Shown here piece after piece: positions 23,165 to 32,219 of a stretch of DNA of 38,395 nt. The notes below the pieces were generated by a model that saw only the letters and a list, made by a program, of their open reading frames with translations, was not told the origin of the DNA and searched no databases. Position 1 is the first letter of the stretch. Each line of letters opens with the position of its first letter. The DNA comes from JAVBQF01 sp031549195 (GTDB lineage: Bacteria > Bacillota_I > Bacilli_A > RF39 > UBA660), in NCBI GenBank assembly GCA_031549195.1, contig JAVBQF010000041.1, positions 1-38,395 on the forward strand, given 5' to 3'. A program made the translations under genes and the position numbers.

Positions 23165-24057
23165 TTATTTAGCCATTTGATTGAGGGAATATTAACCCTT
23201 TTTTTTATGGTGTTAATTATGTTATTTACATATTGCTCATATTCTGGCATTACGCTTATAAGTTTTCGCATATTTGAATGTCTATTATTATCTTTTGATT
23301 CATATATATCAAAGAAAAAAGTTGGTAAAAGCATTCTACTTATCAAAAGAATATATCCGTTCATTGATAAGTTGATTTTCTTTATTATATCTTCAACATA
23401 ACTATTCGCATTTGAAATATTAAAAAATATATCTTTCATATAATCTGATAAATCACGTGATTTATGGTCTATTTGAACATTTAGGGGATTATAAAGGTCA
23501 TATAGTGTATATTTCATATTAATTCTTTTATGGCAGATGCAGGGATAATCTCTGTGATCTTTTTGTGTCTTTTCTGCATTTTCTAAATAAGTTAAAGCAC
23601 TTTCGCTCATGCCAATAAAGTAATCAAAATATTCTCTGTTTTCTTCTTTCTTGTCTCCAATATAATCAATATAATACTCAAAACTATCTATTTTTTGTTG
23701 CCATAACTTTTTCCATTCTAATGATTGCTCTTTCACTGAAGATAACGGAATATTACTGCATTCAATAACATCATCTAGATTTATGCTTCTATTGAACTTT
23801 AAATTTACTTTTAATAGAATATAGTAATTACTACCATCAAAAGTTACTATCTTTTTTTCTTTGTTCATTATTATAGTGTGAAATAAATTATTATTAAATA
23901 TTTGTTTGTTGAGAAGATACTTTTCTTCTAATTCTTCAATATTAGTAATCAAAGAAAATATATATTCATTTCCATTATAAATAAAATAATAGTTGTCTTC
24001 TATCATCCTAATCTCAGTAATATATATATTATAATAATATTCGATGATATTTTTCAT
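23161..24057 (-). CDS. YutH/CotS-like spore coat protein
   Basis: 298 residues with the degenerate aminoglycoside-phosphotransferase-like plan of the CotS/YutH group: a divergent N-terminal lobe, a helical middle (WKKLWQQKIDSFEYY, MSESALTYLENAE), then PCICHKRINMKY and NPLNVQIDHKSRDLSDYMK. His-Lys-Arg and the IDHKSRD stretch sit where kinases keep the catalytic and DFG loops, but the catalytic pattern is altered, so it may be a pseudokinase. Its position next to nfu matches yutH-yutI in Bacillus. The family call is from remembered motifs, hence moderate confidence. SD GAGGAG lies before ATG. Confidence 0.62.
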   Translation of the reverse strand: MKNIIEYYYNIYITEIRMIEDNYYFIYNGNEYIFSLITNIEELEEKYLLNKQIFNNNLFHTIIMNKEKKIVTFDGSNYYILLKVNLKFNRSINLDDVIECSNIPLSSVKEQSLEWKKLWQQKIDSFEYYIDYIGDKKEENREYFDYFIGMSESALTYLENAEKTQKDHRDYPCICHKRINMKYTLYDLYNPLNVQIDHKSRDLSDYMKDIFFNISNANSYVEDIIKKINLSMNGYILLISRMLLPTFFFDIYESKDNNRHSNMRKLISVMPEYEQYVNNIINTIKKRVNIPSIKWLNN

Positions 24058-24132
24058 ATATTCTCCTCATTTTATAATATGGGAAAATTTGATATATAAT
24101 ACCAATTAATAGTAACAATACAAGTAGTTAGC

Positions 24133-24158
24133 AAAAAAGACACTTCATTGTAGTGTCT
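24133..24158 (-). terminator. Terminator of the 736-aa gene
   Basis: AGACACT (24138-24144) / AGTGTCT (24152-24158) stem with a 7-nt loop, followed on the minus strand by a run of T. Confidence 0.8.
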
Positions 24159-24184
24159 GATTTTAGCTCATTGCTTTAATTTTT

Positions 24185-26395
24185 TCATTTCATTTTTATC
24201 AATACTGAGCTATTTGGTCCTAAAACTTGCTGAGAAGTCATACCATAGTTCATAAAAGATGCTGCGGCAGACTTAAATCCTTCATACATATGAGGTCCCA
24301 TATTTAGTCTATTTGGCATAGCTACTCTGTGATATCTATATGATAAATCAGGAACGCCATACTGGTATACCCTTTGTGAGGTCTCAACCGACTGAGTATG
24401 AGTCATACTTCCATCAAAATTTGAAGTCGTACTTACATTCTCTATTTTTCTAATATCCGAGTTCAACAATCTATCAAAATATTGATCTGTATACCTTATT
24501 CCAATTGTATTACTAATTGGTGAAAGCGTTTGGTATTTTGTTTCTGTTTTAGTTACTGGTTGTGAAAAAATATTAGCTTCATAGTTTGACTTAAACATAT
24601 TGCTTTGATCTGCATTTATATCAATCTGTGGAATGCTTCTCATTTCATTCCAAGACATAAATCTTGTATTAAATACATTTTGATTACTTGAAGCAATTGG
24701 ACCACTATATACCATATCCATCAACGTTGCAGGTATCTGAGCAGTTGGTACTGAAGACATAACTGCACCAAGACCTAACGAAGGTACTACCGGTTGTTGT
24801 TGCTGAACATTTTGCATCATATCATATGCTGCTGCTTTTTGCATCTGAAGATTTAAATATTGATTAATTTTTATCTGGTGTTCACTGTTCCAATAATCGT
24901 TGTATTCTCTTTCAAGCGCTTGATGATTAGGATTTTGATATACAATATTATTTGGAATTATAGCTTGTGGAGACGGTGTGAAATTTACCCCTATAAGGTT
25001 ATATAATTCTGTTCTTATGTTATTTGTATATCTTTCTAATCTTCCATGTAACTCTTGACCGATCGGAGTACTACTTATCATACTTAAAGTCTGTAACAAT
25101 CTTCCAAACTCATAAATAGCCTTCTGTTCATCAAATCTGTTTTTTACATTTGGTTGATATTCAATAGTAGGTGCTGGTATAGGGAGCCCCTTTATTAATG
25201 CATCTGTAATGCTTTTAGGCTCCACACCATCCATATACTTGGCACCTTGTACATACTGAACTGGTGCATATTGATTTGTCTGTGTCACTATAGGTTGTCC
25301 TACCTGTTGTTCAGGATACTTTCCATTCATATATGGATTTTCATATTTTCCATATACTTTTGGCGCTACACTTTCAGTAGTTTTTTTAGTATCAGCAATC
25401 TTCTCATCTTTAATTTTAGATTCTTTAGAGCTGTTTTTATCAACTTCTACTTTTTTATCTGGTGAAGCTTTCTTCTCTTCTTCTTTTGTATCCTCTGTTT
25501 TCTTTGCTTCTAATGCCTCTATTTCCTTTTTTTGTCGTTCAATCGCAGCATTTTGTTTTCTAAAATCTGAAACAACCCACTTTGCAACCTCAGCTTTCTT
25601 TTCATCACTAATACCATAAGGTAATACTAACTGCCAATGCGCTAATCTTGCAAACGCGACAGGATCTGCAGATGTAATTTTATATTTTGCTCTAAGCGGT
25701 AAATAGAAGAAGGGGTTTAATTTAGAATTCATTCCAACAAAAGGCATTCTTGGAGTAATACCAGCTGCTGCATATACCTCATTTCTAAATACATGTGATA
25801 TATACCATTTTGATCTTAATTTACCTACTATACCTCTTGCACGAAGTGGTACTTTTAAAGCACGAGGGTTTAATTTTGCAGCCTCTGCTACTTCCCTTAC
25901 AGTCTTACCATTCTCTTGAGCCTGTAAAACAGTTAACTGGACACCCAATTTAGCTAACTTCTTACCTACTTTAAGAGCTTCTGTTCTTGCTTTATTTTCC
26001 TTCTTTTTCAAAGTCCAAATGTTTCGCCAAGTATTTTGATCATTGGCTTTTCTTTTTTCTTGCCAATCTTCCGCGTTCTTAATATAAAAATTCTTAAAAT
26101 TATCATTATATAAAACATTATACTTTTTACTTAATCTTAATATTTGTTCTCTTATCTTTTCAGGATTTTTTCTATTACTCAAAAAACCTGCAAATGTATC
26201 TTTGGTTAACCCTGCTCTTTTTGGAGGTTCATAACTGTTTCCTTGTGATACCTTACTGTCAAAGTCATTTATAAGCTTTATTAGTAGTTGCTCATCAGAA
26301 AAATACTTTGCTACTTCTTTCTCTTCTTCTTTAGAAAGATTAGCAAGGTCTATTTGTTCTTCTGATACTACTTTTTCTTCTTCTTTAGTATCCAT
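24185..26395 (-). CDS. Unrecognised 736-aa multi-region protein
   Basis: I do not recognise this protein. Residues 1-35 are acidic; 35-290 form a basic, helix-rich region (RKNPEKIREQILRLSKKYN, LKVGKKLAKLGVQLTVLQAQ, TVREVAEAAKLNPRAL, which looks like a small helix-turn-helix). Residues 290-345 are a charged Lys/Glu linker, and 345-736 are Tyr/Gln/Asn/Pro-rich with QNVQQQQPVVPSLG and repeated short aromatic motifs. No signal peptide or membrane helix. Composition suggests a self-assembling structural protein. It lies within a block of sporulation genes, 21 nt after the DUF1292 gene, with SD AGGAGG and its own terminator. Confidence 0.7.
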   Translation of the reverse strand: MDTKEEEKVVSEEQIDLANLSKEEEKEVAKYFSDEQLLIKLINDFDSKVSQGNSYEPPKRAGLTKDTFAGFLSNRKNPEKIREQILRLSKKYNVLYNDNFKNFYIKNAEDWQEKRKANDQNTWRNIWTLKKKENKARTEALKVGKKLAKLGVQLTVLQAQENGKTVREVAEAAKLNPRALKVPLRARGIVGKLRSKWYISHVFRNEVYAAAGITPRMPFVGMNSKLNPFFYLPLRAKYKITSADPVAFARLAHWQLVLPYGISDEKKAEVAKWVVSDFRKQNAAIERQKKEIEALEAKKTEDTKEEEKKASPDKKVEVDKNSSKESKIKDEKIADTKKTTESVAPKVYGKYENPYMNGKYPEQQVGQPIVTQTNQYAPVQYVQGAKYMDGVEPKSITDALIKGLPIPAPTIEYQPNVKNRFDEQKAIYEFGRLLQTLSMISSTPIGQELHGRLERYTNNIRTELYNLIGVNFTPSPQAIIPNNIVYQNPNHQALEREYNDYWNSEHQIKINQYLNLQMQKAAAYDMMQNVQQQQPVVPSLGLGAVMSSVPTAQIPATLMDMVYSGPIASSNQNVFNTRFMSWNEMRSIPQIDINADQSNMFKSNYEANIFSQPVTKTETKYQTLSPISNTIGIRYTDQYFDRLLNSDIRKIENVSTTSNFDGSMTHTQSVETSQRVYQYGVPDLSYRYHRVAMPNRLNMGPHMYEGFKSAAASFMNYGMTSQQVLGPNSSVLIKMK

Positions 26396-26416
26396 AAGAA
26401 ATACCTCCTACAATAG

Positions 26417-26692
26417 TTATTCTTCGTTTTTTGATAATTCCTTTAATACAGTCTTAATTCTTGACCATTCTTCATCAGTCTCAACAGAGCCAAGTTTAGG
26501 ATCTTCTCCTTCTTGTCTAAGTAGTGATGCAACATAAATGGTTACATTACCGTTATCATCTGTCTCATTTTTTGTATATACTATATATTCTTTTTTATTA
26601 TCTGTAAATTCAAACGTTAATAAAACTTCAACTTCATCCATCGATCCATCTTCTAAGATAATAGACATTATTTTTTTTTCTTCTTCCTGCAT
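26417..26692 (-). CDS. DUF1292 (YrzB-like) protein
   Basis: 91 residues. VLLTFEFTDNKKEYIVYTKNE, then DDNGNVTIYVASLL and TDEEWSRIKTVLKEL match the DUF1292/YrzB family of small acidic cytoplasmic proteins, normally next to yrrK and alanyl-tRNA synthetase genes in Bacillus. Function unknown. Here it instead heads the pair with the 736-aa protein. SD GGGAG lies about 8 nt before ATG. Confidence 0.82.
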   Translation of the reverse strand: MQEEEKKIMSIILEDGSMDEVEVLLTFEFTDNKKEYIVYTKNETDDNGNVTIYVASLLRQEGEDPKLGSVETDEEWSRIKTVLKELSKNEE

Positions 26693-26766
26693 ATTTTCAT
26701 CTCCCTTTATTCTCTATAACATACAATATAATTTTAACATAAAATATATAATAAAATCAACTACAA

Positions 26767-27054
26767 TTAGTTAATTTTATTTGTTTTATATAGAATAAAA
26801 TAGCCGCATTCATAAGCACAATAGTTTTCAATATAATTATCAATATTATTAAAGTTATTTATTTCAGTTACTTTTTTATTTGAATTATTATAAAATCCTT
26901 TAAGTCTTAAATGTCCATATGAATAGTCACCTAATATATAATCAAAATCTATAAAATAATCTGTACAAAACTTTATTACTTCTTCATAATTAAACGCATC
27001 TTTAATGTTTTTTGTAAGCTCATATTCTACATTATTTAATACTATATTTTTCAA
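26767..27054 (-). CDS. yutD: YutD-like (DUF1027) protein
   Basis: 95 residues. VEYELTKNIKDAFNYEEVI, FDYILGDYSYGHLRLKGFY and NYIENYCAYECGYFILYK match the YutD/DUF1027 family, a small conserved protein of Bacilli of unknown function. The start is TTG 27054, with AGGTG 5 nt upstream; no ATG is available earlier. In Bacillus yutD lies in the same region as yutH, yutI and yunB, all present here. Confidence 0.8.
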   Translation of the reverse strand: MKNIVLNNVEYELTKNIKDAFNYEEVIKFCTDYFIDFDYILGDYSYGHLRLKGFYNNSNKKVTEINNFNNIDNYIENYCAYECGYFILYKTNKIN

Positions 27055-27124
27055 AATATCACCTACTTCAATATAGTTTATATTTTACCATAGGTATATT
27101 TTTATGTAAATATAATTATGGTTA

Positions 27125-27847
27125 TTAAAAAACTGGCAAATTATAAAGTGCTGATGAATTCGTCCTTCCTCCTAAATAATAAGATGGAACTTTTCCAGCA
27201 ATCATATTTATTGAAATAGGTATTTGACTAGTTATTGTAATCTTCTTACCACCTAGCGGCATTAATATTTCTTCTGAAACAGCTATATGAATAAATGTTG
27301 TTACCAATGCATTATTAATTCCATATTCAACGACACTTGTGGTTACAAACGATTCTATTTCACCAGTAATTGATAATCTAACAGGGATTTTAGGTCCCAG
27401 ATTGGAAAGTATGAAATTATTAGTCGCTAATCCAACTGGAACTTCAATTATAATGCCTTCTTTATAATCATTTATTTTAGTATTAGTTAATAAATTATTA
27501 GATAAATCTAGTATATTGGTTTTTCCATTTTCAATATCTTTAAAAAGTTCTAAGACACTATTAGTAACGTCAATTAATAATTGATTTACAATAGCCGAAT
27601 TAAATTCAATCATACTAGTATCACCATTTTTATCTTTTGAAATACTAATAAAGTTATTATTTAATTTTGTTATAACCTCTTCCTTAACCGCATAATTAAC
27701 AATATATTTAGCTATCTTTTCTGCTTCTATTTCACTATAATGAATTATTCTATCATTAAGTGTCTTCCCTAAATAATTTATAAAAAAGAAAGAAAGGGCA
27801 ATTATTAGTATATTTATAATAATAAAAAGTTTTATTTTTCTTTCCAT
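27125..27847 (-). CDS. yunB: Sporulation protein YunB
   Basis: 240 residues. One N-terminal membrane helix (about 5-24), then an extracytoplasmic domain beginning HYSEIEAEKIAKYIVNYAV. The run VPVGLATNNFILSNLGPKIP and IHIAVSEEILMPLGG, typical of YunB, is clear. In Bacillus YunB is made under sigma-E and is needed for proper spore formation. ATG 27847 follows AGGTG by 6 nt; the frame also opens with GTG 9 nt earlier. It lies alone between a terminator and yutD. Confidence 0.88.
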   Translation of the reverse strand: MERKIKLFIIINILIIALSFFFINYLGKTLNDRIIHYSEIEAEKIAKYIVNYAVKEEVITKLNNNFISISKDKNGDTSMIEFNSAIVNQLLIDVTNSVLELFKDIENGKTNILDLSNNLLTNTKINDYKEGIIIEVPVGLATNNFILSNLGPKIPVRLSITGEIESFVTTSVVEYGINNALVTTFIHIAVSEEILMPLGGKKITITSQIPISINMIAGKVPSYYLGGRTNSSALYNLPVF

Positions 27848-27873
27848 ATACTTCACCTATTTAAGCATATGAT

Positions 27874-27898
27874 AAAAAAAGATATCTTACGATATCTT
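27874..27898 (-). terminator. Terminator of the tail-anchored protein gene
   Basis: AAGATATC (27879-27886) / GATATCTT (27891-27898), then TTTTT on the minus strand. The stem overlaps the stop codon of the gene it terminates. Confidence 0.8.
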
Positions 27899-28760
27899 AA
27901 AGATTTATATCTATTCCAAAATGTTGTAATACAAAATAAGTAACTATAGAAAGTATAACAAGTATTATAATTATAAAAAGTGCGATTAACCATCTTCCTT
28001 TTTTGGTTTCTCTTTCTATTTCGTCTCTAAATTCAAAATCTTGATCACTAAGTTCCATAGATTTTGTATAGAAAGTATTATCTTGAGAAGATGCCTTGTT
28101 TGGATCATTTATGGTTTTATCTTCCTCTTCTTCACTATCTTCATCTTCAGATTCCTCTGTTTCTAGTATTTCTTTTGCCATGGTCTCTTCTAATTTAATA
28201 TCATAATTAGTTGCTAGCAAGTCACTTAAAAGGTCTTTTTCCTCTCCCTCAGAAAGATCCCTAGCAAGTGTTTTAGATGTAATTGTATCAATTAATTCCT
28301 TTAACTCTTGCTCTTCTTTTTCTGATGTATCCTTCTTATGAAGATACTTTTTATTTAAACTTGAAAGGACACTTATATACTCGTCATCTTTTAATTTTCT
28401 TTTTCTTTCTAAATCATCTATTTCTGTTCTATTTTTTCTAGCTTCCTCTAAAACAGAATTTATGTCAAAAGTTCTTTTTTCCATTTCTTTTTTTATTTCT
28501 TCTTTTGGTTCTTCTGAAGACTTCACTTCTTCAAAAGGAATTACTTCTTGATATTCCTTAAGTTGTTGATATTCTTGTCTGCTTTTAGAGTTAGGATTTA
28601 TTCCAAATAAGTCTATTTTTGTTTGTGTATTAAAATCAATGAATTCCTGTGGCTCTATTTTGTTTCCTAAGTCTTCATATAACTTCTTATTTTTATTAAC
28701 TCTACTTACTGATTGTGTTTCTTCAACTAAAGAATTATATTTGTCAATTCTTCTTTCCAA
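27897..28760 (-). CDS. Unrecognised tail-anchored acidic coiled-coil protein
   Basis: About 287 residues. Long hydrophilic, Glu/Lys-rich helical stretch (about 85-175) likely to form a coiled coil, then a very acidic segment (EDEDSEEEEDK), and a single C-terminal membrane helix (about 260-283) ending GIDINL. No signal peptide, so the bulk faces the cytoplasm. Family not recognised. The start is probably TTG 28760 (AGGTG 6 nt upstream); GTG 28766 and 28769 are alternatives. It lies between yunB and ferredoxin, in a sporulation-rich region, which hints at a role in septum or engulfment membranes but no more. Confidence 0.68.
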   Translation of the reverse strand: MERRIDKYNSLVEETQSVSRVNKNKKLYEDLGNKIEPQEFIDFNTQTKIDLFGINPNSKSRQEYQQLKEYQEVIPFEEVKSSEEPKEEIKKEMEKRTFDINSVLEEARKNRTEIDDLERKRKLKDDEYISVLSSLNKKYLHKKDTSEKEEQELKELIDTITSKTLARDLSEGEEKDLLSDLLATNYDIKLEETMAKEILETEESEDEDSEEEEDKTINDPNKASSQDNTFYTKSMELSDQDFEFRDEIERETKKGRWLIALFIIIILVILSIVTYFVLQHFGIDINL

Positions 28761-28866
28761 CACTATCACCTCAATTAACTAAACATATTCAATTATATAT
28801 TATCATATTATTAATTAAAACAAAACAAATTAGATACTATAACATGTCAATCATCGTAAATAGTAA

Positions 28867-28895
28867 TTGTAAAGTTAAAATATATATTGTATAAT
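28867..28895 (+). promoter_or_regulatory. Sigma-A promoter of ferredoxin
   Basis: TTGTAA (28867-28872), 17-nt spacer, TATAAT (28890-28895). It is 22 nt before the ferredoxin ATG and inside an AT-rich divergent gap. Confidence 0.7.
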
Positions 28896-28917
28896 TTTGT
28901 TGAAAAGGAGTTTTGAT

Positions 28918-29109
28918 ATGAAAGCAAAAGTTATTGATGATGCTTGCATCGGTTGCGGTGCTTGCCAAGCTGTATGTCCAGAAGTTTTTGAAATAGGTGA
29001 TGATGGATATGCAGACGCTAAAGTAGAAAATATTAATGATTCTAATAAGGATAGTGTTAGAGAAGCAGCTGAATCTTGCCCAACTGGCGCAATTGAAGTA
29101 GAAGATTAA
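28918..29109 (+). CDS. fer: 4Fe-4S ferredoxin
   Basis: 63 residues. CIGCGACQAVCP supplies Cys10, 13 and 16 with Cys20 next to Pro, and SCPTGAI near residue 54 supplies the remote cysteine. One 4Fe-4S cluster is expected, as in the Bacillus-type Fer, which carries electrons between oxidoreductases. Acidic overall. ATG 28918 is chosen by AAAAGGAG 8 nt upstream; the longer frame starts at 28897 without an SD. It ends in a bidirectional terminator shared with rluB. Confidence 0.9.
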   Translation: MKAKVIDDACIGCGACQAVCPEVFEIGDDGYADAKVENINDSNKDSVREAAESCPTGAIEVED

Positions 29110-29134
29110 AAAAGAATCTATTTAGATTCTTTTT
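29109..29134. terminator. Bidirectional terminator between ferredoxin and rluB
   Basis: AAAAAGAATCT (29109-29119) / AGATTCTTTTT (29124-29134), a perfect 11-bp stem with ATTT loop. Confidence 0.85.
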
Positions 29135-29852
29135 GTTTTGTTGTTAATAGCACATGCATTTGTTTAACTTCCTTAGGATTAAGTATTCTAAATTCACCCG
29201 ATTTCAATCCATCTAAAGTGAGGAAGGCTATTCTTTCTCTTTTTAATTTAAGTACTTCTAATCCCACTGCTTCAAACATCTTTTTAACTTGATGATTTCT
29301 TCCTTCATGAATTGTTAGTTCAACAATAGATGTATGAGCCTTTTTATCAATAGTTTTTAATTTTGCTCTTGCTCTACTAGTCTTTTTACCATCAATAATC
29401 ACTCCCTTTTTCAATGCCATCAAATCAGAGGGTGTTGGTATACCATTTATTTTTGCTATGTATACCTTTTCAATTTTGTTACTTGGGTGCATTAAATGAT
29501 TTGCAAAGTCACCATCATTAGTAATAATAAGTAAACCTGTTGTATCATAGTCAAGTCTCCCAACAGGATATATTCTTCTTGAATCTGGAATTAAATTAAT
29601 AACTGTTTTTCTATTCAACTCATCTTTAGTTGTAGTAACTACGCCCCTTGGTTTATTAAGTAAATAGTATACTTTTTCTACGTTCTCTAATGTTCTTCCA
29701 TCTACTTCTATAACTTCGTTTCCTGATACTTTAGTCCCAAGCTCTCTTATAATCTTCCCATCTACAGTTACTTTACCAGAAATTATTAACTCTTCTGCCT
29801 TTCTTCTTGATACAATTCCATTGTTCGCAATTACTTTTTGTAAACGTTCCAT
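29118..29852 (-). CDS. rluB: 23S rRNA pseudouridine synthase RluB
   Basis: 244 residues: N-terminal S4 RNA-binding domain (LQKVIANNGIVSRRKAEELI) and the RsuA/RluB catalytic domain, with active-site Asp in PVGRLDYDTTGLLIITNDG. TIHEGRNHQVKKMFEAVG is the second family signature. It makes a pseudouridine in 23S rRNA near the peptidyl transferase centre. SD AAGGTG lies before ATG. It follows spmB on the same strand, the order known from Bacillus (dacB-spmA-spmB-rluB). Confidence 0.93.
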   Translation of the reverse strand: MERLQKVIANNGIVSRRKAEELIISGKVTVDGKIIRELGTKVSGNEVIEVDGRTLENVEKVYYLLNKPRGVVTTTKDELNRKTVINLIPDSRRIYPVGRLDYDTTGLLIITNDGDFANHLMHPSNKIEKVYIAKINGIPTPSDLMALKKGVIIDGKKTSRARAKLKTIDKKAHTSIVELTIHEGRNHQVKKMFEAVGLEVLKLKRERIAFLTLDGLKSGEFRILNPKEVKQMHVLLTTKQKESK

Positions 29853-30003
29853 AAAACACCTTACTCTCTATAAAAAGTTACTTCCCTTTTTCATGAATAT
29901 CATTGTATCACAATTATCAAATTATTTAAACAAATTATCAACTATACTACAAATTAAAAGAAGGTGATTATTATCATCCCCTTATTAGTGGTAATCATTC
30001 ATA

Positions 30004-30534
30004 TTATCCAAATAGCAAACTGACTAAAATAATACTTATAATAACTGCAAATAAATCAGTTAAAAGTCCCGCCCACATAGCGTACCTAATCTTCTTAATT
30101 CCAATACTTCCAAAGTAAAGTGATAAAACATAAATAGTGGTATCTGTCGCTCCTTGAATTGTTTGAGCAATTAAAGCTACATAAGAATCAATCCCAAATT
30201 TTTCAACAATATTTATCATAACAGCAAAAGAGGCATTTCCAGAAATCGGTCTTACAAATGCCATAGGTAATATTTCAATAGGAACTTTAAGCAAATTGAA
30301 TAGTGGTTTTAAAAAGAGAAAGCAATAATCTAATATATTACTTTTAAGAAGTATATTAATAGCAAAAAGCATTGCAATTAAGGCAGGTAATATTGATATC
30401 CCCAGTTCCAGACCTTCTTTAGCACCAGATAAAAAGCTATCATAGATTGGAACTTTTTTCTTTATTGCATATATAAGAATTAATAAAACAATTAAAGGTA
30501 TCATCATATTACCAATCTTCATAATTATATTCAT
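30004..30534 (-). CDS. spmB: Spore maturation protein B
   Basis: 176 residues, all membrane helices, with the nucleoside-recognition-like (Gate) domain and motifs GAKEGLELGISILPALI, FVRPISGNASFAVM and TIQGATDTTIYVLSLYFGS. With SpmA it helps dehydrate the spore core. The ATG overlaps the spmA stop as ATGA, so translation is coupled. The gene is followed after about 150 nt by rluB. Confidence 0.92.
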   Translation of the reverse strand: MNIIMKIGNMMIPLIVLLILIYAIKKKVPIYDSFLSGAKEGLELGISILPALIAMLFAINILLKSNILDYCFLFLKPLFNLLKVPIEILPMAFVRPISGNASFAVMINIVEKFGIDSYVALIAQTIQGATDTTIYVLSLYFGSIGIKKIRYAMWAGLLTDLFAVIISIILVSLLFG

Positions 30535-31118
30535 CTATTATCACCTTTGATTTTATAAAATATTTTATCTATTGCAAGTGCAAAAATTAAGGATATTATT
30601 GTACCTAATATTGTAGTTACTAATATTGCAGTTGGATTCACTGACCCATACATACTTCTTATTGCTATAATATCCGTGGCAATAATTGTCACTCCGCTAG
30701 TATTTAGTACCAAAAAAGTAATCATACTTCGTGATGCACTTTTTTTATTCTTATTAATTTCATTTAATGATTTCATTGCTTTTAGCCCAAATGGTGTTGA
30801 TGCATTATGAATTCCTAACATGTTAATCGTTATATTAGAAGCAATATATTCTAGTGATTCATGCCCCTGTGGAACATCTGGAAAAATCACTTTAAAAAAT
30901 GGTCTCATAAGCTTTGCAATTTTTTCAAGAACTCCTGCTTCTTTTGCAATATTCATAATTCCACTCCACAAAACCATTAATGGCAACATATTCAAAAATA
31001 CTTTAAATATCTCTAGTGGATAATTAATAATCTCTTCATTAATAGCTTTTATATTACCCATAAATAAGGAAAAGATTATTCCAAAGATTATAAATACTCC
31101 CCATAGTTTATTAATCAT
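30531..31118 (-). CDS. spmA: Spore maturation protein A
   Basis: 195 residues, several membrane helices with the Gate domain: LMVLWSGIMNIAKEAGVLEKIAKL, then NMLGIHNASTPFGLKAM. It acts with SpmB in core dehydration and heat resistance. It begins 7 nt after dacB and overlaps spmB by 4 nt. SD AGGTGA precedes ATG. The dacB-spmA-spmB operon is sigma-E-dependent in Bacillus. Confidence 0.93.
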   Translation of the reverse strand: MINKLWGVFIIFGIIFSLFMGNIKAINEEIINYPLEIFKVFLNMLPLMVLWSGIMNIAKEAGVLEKIAKLMRPFFKVIFPDVPQGHESLEYIASNITINMLGIHNASTPFGLKAMKSLNEINKNKKSASRSMITFLVLNTSGVTIIATDIIAIRSMYGSVNPTAILVTTILGTIISLIFALAIDKIFYKIKGDNR

Positions 31119-31125
31119 AAATCAC

Positions 31126-32199
31126 CTAAAATAAATTTCTAAAAAAATCTTTTATTCTATCAAATATATTTTTGTTACTATTATTTATTTTTACATAAAC
31201 ATTATCTTGATATATATGTTCTCCATTAAGAATTACTATAACCTCTCCTACTTTATCATCTTTTTTTACATTATCTAATTTGATTATTTTTACCAATACT
31301 TTGATATCTTCACTTTCTTTTTTAGTTAACGGATAATAAAAAGATTCTTTTATATATATTTCCTCATTATAAAAATTTTCATCTATTTCAAAGTTGTTTT
31401 TATCTAGAATTAAATAATTTTTATAATTATTAAATACATACTCATACATATCTTTATGTGTTCCGTATTCATTACCATCATTTAATGTTACACTAGTTAA
31501 ACTTAAATTGTCTTTTGCTGAGGTTGTTACTAAAGTTCTTCCTGCTTTTGGTGTATATCCTGTTTTACCACCAGTTGCAAACTCATAAGTAAAAAGAAGT
31601 TTATTTCTATTGGTCCATGCATAACTCTTATCTTCTCCTTGTAAGTTCCATTGCTTCGTTTCTGATATTTTTCTATAATCTTCAAGAGTCATTGCATAGC
31701 TAGATAACAGTGCCATATCTCTTGCTGTTGAATAGTTTTGAGAAACTTCATCTAACCCATGACTATTGCTAAAAACAGTATTTGTCATCCCTATTTCTTT
31801 TGCTTTTTTATTCATCATTTTAACAAACTTCTCTTCATTTCCGGCAACATATGTTGCAATTACAATAGCAGCATCATTACCACTTCTAAGCATTAGTCCA
31901 TATAAGAGATTCCTAAGGGTCATCTTTTCATGAAGCTGTATATATATATTAGATCCATACATAGAAAGCACTTCTTCTCCTACTGTTACTACATCGTCTA
32001 GATTTGCATTTTCAATTGCTAGTACTGCTGTCATTATTTTTGTAATACTAGCAATTAATCTTTTGTTGTCAGCATTTTTTTCAAAGAATACTCTTTTGCT
32101 ATTAATATCCATAACTATTGCTGAAGTAGCTGTTTCTGCCATTGCAAGTGTATTCATTGGCATTATTAGTAACATTATTATTAATATAATTTTTTTCAT
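31126..32199 (-). CDS. dacB: D-alanyl-D-alanine carboxypeptidase (DacB type)
   Basis: 357 residues with an N-terminal signal peptide (about 1-21). Penicillin-binding triad: Ser51 in SITK (51-54), SGN (106-108) and KTG (212-214). A C-terminal beta domain follows, then a short amphipathic anchor FDRIKDFFRNLF. It trims the terminal D-Ala of peptidoglycan stem peptides. Being first in the spmA-spmB operon points to the spore-cortex enzyme, PBP5*. A terminator-like hairpin lies only about 25 nt before the ribosome site, which suggests regulated read-through or insulation. Confidence 0.92.
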   Translation of the reverse strand: MKKIILIIMLLIMPMNTLAMAETATSAIVMDINSKRVFFEKNADNKRLIASITKIMTAVLAIENANLDDVVTVGEEVLSMYGSNIYIQLHEKMTLRNLLYGLMLRSGNDAAIVIATYVAGNEEKFVKMMNKKAKEIGMTNTVFSNSHGLDEVSQNYSTARDMALLSSYAMTLEDYRKISETKQWNLQGEDKSYAWTNRNKLLFTYEFATGGKTGYTPKAGRTLVTTSAKDNLSLTSVTLNDGNEYGTHKDMYEYVFNNYKNYLILDKNNFEIDENFYNEEIYIKESFYYPLTKKESEDIKVLVKIIKLDNVKKDDKVGEVIVILNGEHIYQDNVYVKINNSNKNIFDRIKDFFRNLF

Positions 32200-32219
32200 A
32201 AGTTCACCTATATAACTCT

